A DNA stretch of 12,793 bases from positions 1 through 12,793 of the forward strand of contig CAXSCR010000087.1 of NCBI GenBank assembly GCA_964235605.1, written 5' to 3'. The position numbers and the translations under genes are program-made. Below, one piece after another: positions 6,764 through 12,793 of the stretch (the first letter of the stretch is position 1; each line of letters opens with the position of its first letter). The notes under the pieces are model-generated. The model saw nothing but the letters and a program-made list of their open reading frames with translations, did not search any database and had not been told where the DNA came from. This DNA is from DATCRE01 sp964235605 (GTDB taxonomy: Bacteria; Bacteroidota; Bacteroidia; Cytophagales; Cyclobacteriaceae).

Positions 6764-7378
6764 ATGAAAATTAAAGTATCTCGACTCCAAGAAATCACAA
6801 CTCAGCTAATAATAGCCTTATTGATGCTGGGTCTGGGGAGCTATAATTCATCGGCGCAGGCCATTTTTTCACTAAAATCTTTTATTGGGTCGGTACAAGG
6901 CACTTCAAACATTCGTGATTGGAAGTCAGATATTAATCAGATAGAATGCAAGGGTTTGCCTCATTATGAAGGTCAGAAACTTGAATCTATAAAAAATGTC
7001 GAACTAAAAATCCTGGTTGAAAGCATTAAAGGGAAAGAAGGTGAATCAATGGATCGTAAAACATACGAGGCATTTAAGTACGACAAGTACCCTTATATAA
7101 CGTATACCTTCATTACAGCTCTGGTGAAGATGGAGGATAAAAACAATATTACGATTGACCCATGGGGCGATCTCACTATGGCCGGAACAACGAAGCATGT
7201 TCTTTTTTCAGCAAAGGGAACGGTGCTTCCAAATGGAGATCTGCATCTCTACGTTTCAAAAAAGTTAAATCTAAGAGCGTATGACATTGAGCCTCCAACT
7301 GCTATGCTTGGCGCTGTTAAGGTGTCAGAAGAGATTGTTTTAAACTTAGAACTTGTACTTACGCTTACAAAAAAATAG
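6764..7378 (+). CDS. Exported YceI-like protein
   Basis: A 204-residue periplasmic protein of the YceI family, a lipocalin-like barrel that binds isoprenoid-type lipids in characterised members; the ligand here is unknown. The signal peptide runs to about A33 (SSAQA cleavage site). Family features are GTSNIRDW (46-53), MDRKTYEAFKYDKYPYIT (96-113), GDLTMAGTTKHV (135-146) and the closing YDIEPPTAMLGAVKVSEEI (173-191). Length is normal. Start is ATG; a second M occurs later, but only this start gives the full signal peptide. It is divergent from the collagen-like lipoprotein gene with 258 bp between. Its stop is 8 bp from the stop of the convergent receiver gene. The nearest promoter-like sequence is TACCTTTA at 6715-6722, one mismatch from the -7 consensus and without a -33 partner. 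Confidence 0.88.
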   Translation: MKIKVSRLQEITTQLIIALLMLGLGSYNSSAQAIFSLKSFIGSVQGTSNIRDWKSDINQIECKGLPHYEGQKLESIKNVELKILVESIKGKEGESMDRKTYEAFKYDKYPYITYTFITALVKMEDKNNITIDPWGDLTMAGTTKHVLFSAKGTVLPNGDLHLYVSKKLNLRAYDIEPPTAMLGAVKVSEEIVLNLELVLTLTKK

Positions 7379-7386
7379 AAGAACAC

Positions 7387-7764
7387 TTACTTTTTAAACA
7401 AAGTCATTAACTCTGCTTTAAGCCCATCCGTTGATGCGTTTTTGTTTATAAAACCATTGGCGCCGAGCTTTTTATATATAGACTTCTGATGGTCATCATT
7501 ATTGCTGGCGGAGTACATGATAACAGGCGTTTTGATAAACTGTTTCATACTCTTGATTTTTAATAAACATTCCTTGCCATCCATGCCATGCATATAAATG
7601 TCAAGAAAAATATATTGAGGTTTGATTTCTGATTGTCTTAAAAATTTAATGGCTTCTTCCCCACTCCTTGCTAAAATGCAATTTGCTTCGGGAAGTACTG
7701 CAATCAAGGTCTCACAAAATAGATCTCTGTCATCACCATCATCATCAACAATAAGTACCTGCAT
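7387..7764 (-). CDS. Stand-alone response regulator receiver (Rcp1-like)
   Basis: A 125-residue single receiver domain with no output domain. The acidic pocket is in LIVDDDGDD (D7-D9), the phosphoacceptor is D55 in YIFLDIYMHGMDG, the switch Ser is S85 in IMYSAS, and the conserved Lys is K108 in FINKN. The usual Lys-Pro is Lys-Asn here. Such lone receivers pass phosphate to, or are phosphorylated by, a separate kinase, or act by protein contact. No kinase gene is adjacent. The nearest is the 7TMR-DISM kinase at 9535, which has no receiver of its own. Start is ATG. A promoter-like pair lies about 100 bp upstream on the same strand. Transcription converges on the YceI gene, with only 8 bp between the stops and no hairpin there, so transcripts probably overlap. 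Confidence 0.9.
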   Translation of the reverse strand: MQVLIVDDDGDDRDLFCETLIAVLPEANCILARSGEEAIKFLRQSEIKPQYIFLDIYMHGMDGKECLLKIKSMKQFIKTPVIMYSASNNDDHQKSIYKKLGANGFINKNASTDGLKAELMTLFKK

Positions 7765-7862
7765 AGAAAAAAATGATATGCAATTTATACATCGTATTAA
7801 AAGAAAGTAAACCCTTTAGATTTGAAATAATTAATATTCTTTCAAGCACTTAGATTGTATAT

Positions 7863-7895
7863 CAAATTTAATATCACCATATAGTCTTAGCCCAA
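7863..7895 (-). promoter_or_regulatory. Bacteroidota-type promoter of the receiver gene
   Basis: On the minus strand: TTG (plus 7893-7895), 22 bases, then TAAATTTG (plus 7863-7870), a full match to TAnnTTTG within the TTG-N17-23 spacing known for Flavobacterium. Predicted leader about 90 nt. Confidence 0.45.
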
Positions 7896-7907
7896 TATTT
7901 TTTAAAC

Positions 7908-7940
7908 TTTGTTTTCGGTGGCATGGATTGATTATATTTA
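7908..7940 (+). promoter_or_regulatory. Bacteroidota-type promoter of the lipase gene
   Basis: TTTG (7908-7911), 21 bases, then TATATTTA (7933-7940), one mismatch from TAnnTTTG. The leader to the ATG at 8100 would be about 150 nt. The leftward promoter lies just to the left, so the two are arranged back to back. Confidence 0.4.
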
Positions 7941-8099
7941 CAGGCTCTTTTAAACCCACTCCTACGTACTGGATAGTCGGTATGGCCTACCGAAATATAG
8001 CTAGTAAGTGCACTTCATGAAGCATTGGCGCAGCATATAGAAAATACGCGGAACTTTCATCACCGCCCAAAAGTTATATGGGTTGTATATCAAAAGATC

Positions 8100-9293
8100 A
8101 TGATTAAAATACACGCCATAATAATGCTTTTATTTTCAATTCTCGCATTCTCATGCCATGATGAGGAAACTGCAACAAAGCCAGTAGAGAATGAAAAAGT
8201 CCATTTTGTTTCAGCAACTCCGGTTGGTGAAATACCACTTCCACTTTTGAAACTCCTTGCATCAGGTCTGGGTTATAATGAATTAAATGACATCTTAAAA
8301 TATGGTGTTAAATCATTTAAATTAGTCTATCAAACAACTTACAACGGCACAGCAATAAATGCATCAGGTTTAGTACTTCTACCCTTAAATATGACTGGTG
8401 CAGCACCCATTATAAGTGTTCAGCATGGTACCAATTTTTTGAAAGAAGATGCACCCACTGTAGCTGGTAAATTTACAGGTGTAGAGTTGTTTACTTCAGC
8501 AGGATACATTGCGCTTATGCCCGATTACATAGGTTATGGCGAGTCATCTGACCTATTTCATCCTTATTATGATAAAACTCATTCTGCTCTCGCTGTGATT
8601 GATATGATCAAAGCGGTCAAAGAATTTTTAGTACAGCAAAAAATTGCTTTTAATGAAAAACTCTTTCTCGCAGGCTACTCAGAGGGTGGTTATGTAACCT
8701 TGGCTACCGCGGAGGCAATCGAAACAAACCTTGACCCTGAACTACAGATTACGGCAGTGGCATCAGGCGCTGGTGGAAATGATCTTGTCGAAATGCTTAA
8801 GGGCGTTACAACAGACGATTACTATTCTTATCCAAGCTATCTTGCTTTTGTACTCATGTCATATAATACAACCTATGGTTGGCATAAACCACTTAATTAC
8901 TTCTTTGCGCAGCAATATGCTGATTCACTTACAAAGTACATGAATGGTGCGTATGGTGGTAGTACCATTAACGCCAAGCTGACTACCTCTGTAAGCGAAC
9001 TCTTAAGTACAGAGTTTCTAGCAAGTTTAAAAACTACGGTAGGTGAACCCCAATTAAAAGAAGCAATTTCTAATAATACATTAGGTGGCTGGCGAACTGA
9101 AACCCCTATCAGGTTATATCATGGCACGCAAGATGAAATCATTCCTTATCATAATTCTGAGCTGACTTTAGAGAAATATAAGTCTGCAGGAAGTGTTAAT
9201 GTTAGCCTTACGCCAATTCAAAATGGAACACATGGTAGCAGTTTCGTTCCCATGTTGCGAGACATAATTCCCTGGTTTGAGGAAATGCGATAG
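8100..9293 (+). CDS. Lipoprotein alpha/beta-hydrolase (secretory-lipase/esterase-like)
   Basis: A 397-residue serine hydrolase, probably an esterase or lipase at the cell surface; the substrate is unknown. The triad is S194 in GYSEGG (GxSxG elbow), D345 in HGTQDEIIP and H378 in NGTHGSSF. QHGT (H109) fits the oxyanion-hole loop, and PDYIGYGES is typical of the secretory-lipase-like group. The signal peptide MIKIHAIIMLLFSILAFSC has its lipid cysteine at 19, followed by HDEE, an acidic stretch like the surface-export signals of Bacteroidota lipoproteins. The open frame begins at 8025 with a TTG codon, but the 25 extra residues would bury the signal peptide, so I chose the ATG at 8100-8102. It is a single gene, followed by the kinase 241 bp downstream. 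Confidence 0.88.
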   Translation: MIKIHAIIMLLFSILAFSCHDEETATKPVENEKVHFVSATPVGEIPLPLLKLLASGLGYNELNDILKYGVKSFKLVYQTTYNGTAINASGLVLLPLNMTGAAPIISVQHGTNFLKEDAPTVAGKFTGVELFTSAGYIALMPDYIGYGESSDLFHPYYDKTHSALAVIDMIKAVKEFLVQQKIAFNEKLFLAGYSEGGYVTLATAEAIETNLDPELQITAVASGAGGNDLVEMLKGVTTDDYYSYPSYLAFVLMSYNTTYGWHKPLNYFFAQQYADSLTKYMNGAYGGSTINAKLTTSVSELLSTEFLASLKTTVGEPQLKEAISNNTLGGWRTETPIRLYHGTQDEIIPYHNSELTLEKYKSAGSVNVSLTPIQNGTHGSSFVPMLRDIIPWFEEMR

Positions 9294-9481
9294 CCAGTTC
9301 ACTATTTACTTATTCTATGTTTTGGGCAGGCTAGCGTTTCATAAAAGTGCAAACCTTGTATTGTTAGGCTTTTTATTCGGTTTATACTACTCTAATTGAT
9401 AATATACTCAATTAAGTAAGAGTATTTTTAAGGTGACCCCATCACCGCATAAATATAATTTTATTCATAATAATTACACCC

Positions 9482-9510
9482 TTGAACATAATCAATTTTG
9501 ACTATTTTCG
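9482..9510 (+). promoter_or_regulatory. Promoter candidate of the histidine kinase gene
   Basis: TTG (9482-9484), 18 bases, then TATTTTCG (9503-9510), one mismatch from TAnnTTTG. The start codon is 25 bp further on, giving a leader of about 18 nt. A short hairpin GGTGA-cccca-TCACC lies upstream at 9432-9446, without a T-run on the plus strand. Confidence 0.4.
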
Positions 9511-9534
9511 CGCCATTGTCACTAACACATAATA

Positions 9535-11541
9535 ATGCGCGTTTCCCTTTATTTACCACTAATTATAACATGGGCTCTCTTCTCGTTACGCTGCATTAAC
9601 TGCCACGGTCAAAAGCCATATCTCTTGGTCGACCCAGCCATTACCTATAGGTTAGATGCCTTTGTAGATGTCTATATAGACTCTACTGACAATATCTCTA
9701 TTGACCAGATTATAAAACCAACATTCCAAGATCGCTTTAAGCGTAAAAAAAATCTTAAATTCGGATATTTAAAGTCAGCCATTTGGCTAAAGGTAAAGAC
9801 TCAAACTGCAAGGCCAAGTGCCAATTGGTATTTAGAAATACCTGCACCATTTCTTGAGTATATAGACTTTTATCAATTGAATAGTGAGCAAACGTGGCAC
9901 CATTCACAGGCCGGTTACTATCGTGCGCAAAGTGTTAGAGACATACCACACACAGGTCATGTATTGCCATTAAAATTTGGTACAGATGCTACAAGCACTG
10001 TATACATCAAAATAGCTGGGCGAAGTCCCAAAACCTTTCCAATTTTAATAATAGAGAAGGAGAAATTTATTGATCAAGTTCGTTTTGAAGATCTCGGCTA
10101 TGGAATATTCTTTGGTATCCTTATCGTGATGTTCTTTTATAATATGCTACTGTACGTAACCTTAAAGCAGATTAATTACCTACTGTATATTTGTACTATA
10201 GTATGCACATTTTTAATTTTCGCATCGGCGTCAGGTTACGCAGGTAAGTTTCTATGGCCTGAACACCCAAAACTAAACTTCTATGCTGGGCGCATGTCTC
10301 TGGGTGCGATCACTATTTTTCTATCCATTTTTACTTTACGTTTTCTAGAAGTAAAGAAATTTAGCAAACCTATGTACTATATACTTATTACATTGATTCC
10401 GATGGCCGTAATTGCAATGATTCTAGTAGTAACACGAACGCTTTCTTCTGCGGGAAACAATCTAATAACGATTTCAACTGTAGTATACATGGCAACGGGA
10501 ATTGCATGCCGGGCAAATGGCAACAAAACAGCAAGCTACTTCATAGCCGCATGGACGTTCTATCTTATTGGCGGGCTGCTCTTAACCCTGCGTAATAGTG
10601 GTGTTTTTGATTTTAATTTTTGGACAACACATTTTGTGGAAATCGGAGCTACGTTAGAAACCATGATCATTGCCTTTGCATTAGGTGATCAATACCGCAG
10701 GTTTAAAAAAGAGAAAGAAGATACGCAGCGAATGGCTTTAAAAATGCAACAGGAAGCCACCGAAAAATTAGAGATGATGGTTAAGGAAAGAACCGCCCAA
10801 CTTACTACTGCCTTTGACGAATTACGCACAACACTTGATACCAATAAACTCCAAACTAAAATAATTGAAAATAAGAATACGGAGTTAGACGCATTCTTTT
10901 ATCGTATTTCCCATGATCTCAAAGGACCTATTACATCCTTACTTAGTCTTACCGGACTTGCTAAAATAGATGTGAAAGACGAGCATGCCCGCGAATACAT
11001 AGAAAGATTACATCCACAAGTTGAAAGACTGAATAACATTATTGTAGGCCTCATCAATCTTATAAAACTAAATCATTCTGAAATAAAAAAGGAAAGAATT
11101 GATTTTAATCAAATAGTTGATGATTGTGTTATGTCTTTTAATGAACATAACAATTTCGAAAAGCTTACTTTTAAAAAATGTATTCAACCCGGTATTGAAT
11201 TTTATTCTGAATGGACTTTGCTAAATGCGATTTTACAAAACCTTATTGAAAATGCGATTAAATATTCGAGCGAAGATTCGCCTTACGTGAAAATAGTTGT
11301 ACGTCATGAATTCGTAGGTATTACGGTGGAAGTAGAGGACAATGGGCAAGGCATACCCATTGAATGCCAGCCTAAGGTATTTGAAATGTTCTACCGTGCT
11401 ACACAGAACTCAGATGGCTCAGGTCTTGGATTATATATTTTAAAAAGATCTGTCGACAGACTAAACGGTTCTGTTAGTATTAAAAGTAAGTTGGGTGTTG
11501 GATCCACTTTTACTGTAAAAATACCAGCACAACACGTTTAG
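9535..11541 (+). CDS. 7TMR-DISM sensor histidine kinase
   Basis: A 668-residue membrane sensor kinase. After a signal peptide (to about residue 24) comes an extracytoplasmic 7TMR-DISMED2-type beta domain (about 28-175), whose family often binds carbohydrate-like ligands. Next is a block of seven membrane helices (about 186-385), a charged coiled coil (388-450), and a HisKA domain with the phospho-accepting H460 in FYRISHDLKGPI. The ATPase domain shows the N box NLIENAIKYS (569-578), G1 DNGQG (602-606) and G2 GSGLGLYI (628-635). All catalytic motifs are present and there is no attached receiver. Start is ATG with a promoter candidate close upstream. It ends 33 bp from the convergent ene-reductase gene with no hairpin between. 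The lone receiver at 7387-7764 is a possible partner. The ligand cannot be read from the sequence. Confidence 0.92.
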   Translation: MRVSLYLPLIITWALFSLRCINCHGQKPYLLVDPAITYRLDAFVDVYIDSTDNISIDQIIKPTFQDRFKRKKNLKFGYLKSAIWLKVKTQTARPSANWYLEIPAPFLEYIDFYQLNSEQTWHHSQAGYYRAQSVRDIPHTGHVLPLKFGTDATSTVYIKIAGRSPKTFPILIIEKEKFIDQVRFEDLGYGIFFGILIVMFFYNMLLYVTLKQINYLLYICTIVCTFLIFASASGYAGKFLWPEHPKLNFYAGRMSLGAITIFLSIFTLRFLEVKKFSKPMYYILITLIPMAVIAMILVVTRTLSSAGNNLITISTVVYMATGIACRANGNKTASYFIAAWTFYLIGGLLLTLRNSGVFDFNFWTTHFVEIGATLETMIIAFALGDQYRRFKKEKEDTQRMALKMQQEATEKLEMMVKERTAQLTTAFDELRTTLDTNKLQTKIIENKNTELDAFFYRISHDLKGPITSLLSLTGLAKIDVKDEHAREYIERLHPQVERLNNIIVGLINLIKLNHSEIKKERIDFNQIVDDCVMSFNEHNNFEKLTFKKCIQPGIEFYSEWTLLNAILQNLIENAIKYSSEDSPYVKIVVRHEFVGITVEVEDNGQGIPIECQPKVFEMFYRATQNSDGSGLGLYILKRSVDRLNGSVSIKSKLGVGSTFTVKIPAQHV

Positions 11542-11574
11542 TGGACTCTTCATAAAGTAAATAGCAATAATAAA

Positions 11575-12644
11575 TCAAGCCTTCACTTTTGCCCTTTCAT
11601 ATTGAACGGGCCATACCATATCCTGATCAAGTAGTTGTGCAGCGTGTAGTGGAAAGTTGGGATCACGTAAGGATTCCCTTGCTAATAGTATAAGATCTGC
11701 ATTATCATCTACCAAAATTTTTTCAGCTTGTTCTGCACTTGTAATAAGGCCAACTGCACCCGTAAAAATTTGAGCTTCCTTCTTTATATGCGCTGAAAAT
11801 GGAACCTGATACCCTGGACTTAAAGGAATTTTTTGGTGTTTTACGGCGCCACCAGATGAGCAATCTATTACATCTACTTTTTTCTGTTTTAATAACTTTG
11901 CTAGGGCAATTGAATCTTCAATAGACCAACCTCCATCGGCCCAATCACTTGCCGATATACGAACAAATAGTAGCTTATCTTCAGGCCATATTTCTTGTAC
12001 TGCATCAATGATCTGTAAAAGCAATCTAGTTCTGTTTTCAAAAGAGCCACCATAGCCATCATCACGTTTATTACTTAAGGGTGATAGAAACTCATGAATA
12101 AGATAGCCGTGTGCAGCATGGATTTCTAATACATCGTAACCAACCGCTAAGGAGCGCCTTGTGGCCTTCCTAAAATCATCTATCACTTTACGAATTCCTT
12201 CATCGGTCAATGCTGTTGGTGGTGGTGTCTCCGTTGCAAATGATATGGCAGATGGTGCTACAATCTTCCATCCGCCTTCCTGTGGTGGCAATAACATTCC
12301 ACCCGTCCAAGGAGAAGCATGACTTGCTTTACGGCCTGCATGCGCTAGCTGAATACCAAACAAACAATTTTGTGTATGTATAAATGAAGCTATGTCTTTC
12401 AATTTTTCTATATGTTCATTTTTCCATATACCCATGTCATCAGGTGTTATACGGCCCTCTGGCGATACCGCTGTAGCCTCCTGAATAATAAGTGCTGCAC
12501 CTCCAACTGCTCGACTGCCTAAGTGAACCAAGTGCCAATCATAGCAAAGCCATCTCGCGATGAATATTGGCACATTGGGGAAATAACAATACGGTTCTTA
12601 AACGTAGTTGATTTGATAGATAAAGGTTCGAATAGTTTAGCCAT
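11575..12644 (-). pseudogene. Old Yellow Enzyme (YqjM/NamA-like ene-reductase), broken by a one-base frameshift
   Basis: An FMN-dependent NAD(P)H oxidoreductase that reduces activated alkenes in intact relatives. The 5' part starts at ATG 12642-12644 (MAKLFEPLSIKSTTFKNRIV) and includes PMCQYS, whose Cys25 and Tyr27 mark the YqjM class. It runs to DGFA (codon 34). The rest continues in another frame as DWHLVHLGSRAVGG, with IQLAHAGRKAS, the FMN/substrate motif HAAHGYL (H176, H179, Y181 after repair), FLSPLSNKRDDGYGG and FENRTR. Between DGFA and DWHL only two bases (12541-12542) stand where a codon is expected, so one base is missing. Repaired length is 356 residues, normal for the family. As read, the first frame ends after about 41 residues. 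The downstream frame opens only with a GTG at 12571-12573, giving 332 residues without PMCQYS. This is either a real pseudogene or a sequence error. Confidence 0.85.
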
Positions 12645-12793
12645 AAATAATAATACCATAAATAAATAATACGATCACAAATGTATACAAATAAAAATTT
12701 CCACTTTGCTAAACAGCCATGTGTTCAGGGAAATCGCATTTATCGCGCTGTGCTAAATCCGTGAGATGGGAATTTGTTCGAGCATCCGTAAGT
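12645..12793. other. Right-edge region upstream of the ene-reductase
   Basis: It contains the -7 element listed separately. A minus-strand frame stays open from the window edge to a TAG at 12709-12711 (27 codons, ending PEHMAV), and a plus-strand frame from ATG 12719 stays open to the edge. Neither is recognisable, so no partial gene is claimed. Confidence 0.3.
12678..12685 (-). promoter_or_regulatory. -7 element of the ene-reductase promoter
   Basis: TACATTTG on the minus strand is a full match to TAnnTTTG, 34 bp before the ATG at 12644, for a leader of about 27 nt. No TTG is found 17-23 bp upstream. An 8-bp palindrome TGTATACA (12682-12689) overlaps it and could be an operator core. Confidence 0.4.

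Larger units (their letters stand above)
7765..8099. other. 335-bp divergent intergenic region
   Basis: It lies between the receiver gene (leftward) and the lipase gene (rightward) and carries a promoter candidate for each. It also holds an interrupted repeat TTGAAA-N12-TTTCAA (7822-7845) around ATTAAT, downstream of the leftward promoter, and a hairpin TCGGTA-tggcc-TACCGA (7977-7993) in the presumed 150-nt leader of the lipase gene. I see no gene here. Confidence 0.5.

Noticed and set aside
11542..11574. Searched for a bidirectional terminator between kinase and ene-reductase
   Set aside because: The 33-bp gap shows no hairpin.
12709..12793. Possible 3' end of a minus-strand gene entering from the right edge
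   Set aside because: Only 27 open codons with no recognisable features, and a plus-strand frame is also open over the same bases.
1..12793. Looked for a defence system, CRISPR array, toxin-antitoxin pair, prophage or integron
   Set aside because: No spaced direct repeats of CRISPR type, no effector, integrase or phage gene. The HelD-like helicase stands alone and fits a transcription role better than defence.

Overview
The window looks like a piece of the chromosome of a member of the phylum Bacteroidota, most likely Cytophagales-like. The base composition is AT-rich. Shine-Dalgarno sequences are not evident before the starts. Several upstream regions carry a TTG-N17-23-TAnnTTTG promoter of the Bacteroidota type. 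The proteins also fit: DUF2911, YceI, a 7TMR-DISM histidine kinase, an Rcp1-like lone receiver and lipoproteins with an acidic stretch after the cysteine. This assignment rests on protein style and promoter shape, not on a marker gene.

Layout. 25-1571 (minus): a two-gene unit in which a membrane-anchored DUF2911 protein precedes a membrane-anchored amidohydrolase whose C-terminus seems cut short near the window edge. 1572-2311: no gene; it holds a nested inverted and direct repeat complex. 2312-4360 (minus): a HelD-like superfamily 1 helicase that probably acts on RNA polymerase, with an ATG start well inside the longest open frame. 4361-4814: mostly featureless, with one palindrome upstream of the helicase. 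4815-5570 (minus): an exported DUF2927-like protein. 5828-6505 (minus): a probable lipoprotein with a short collagen-like Gly-X-Y tract, followed by a good hairpin terminator. 6506-6763: a divergent region with two perfect palindromes 32 bp apart. 6764-7378 (plus): an exported YceI-like protein, convergent with a stand-alone receiver protein (7387-7764, minus). 8100-9293 (plus): a lipoprotein alpha/beta-hydrolase. 9535-11541 (plus): a 7TMR-DISM hybrid-free histidine kinase. 11575-12644 (minus): an Old Yellow Enzyme of the YqjM/NamA type, broken by a one-base frameshift that separates its N-terminal Cys/Tyr motif from the rest.

How the genes fit together. Many products act at the envelope (amidohydrolase, DUF2911, DUF2927, collagen-like lipoprotein, YceI, lipase, sensor kinase), but the genes are mostly single transcription units and do not form an obvious pathway. 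The orphan receiver and the receiver-less kinase, 1.8 kb apart, could be partners. I found no defence system, CRISPR array, tRNA, rRNA or intact transposase. The items most worth a second look are the repeat complex, the broken ene-reductase, the truncated amidohydrolase and the paired palindromes.
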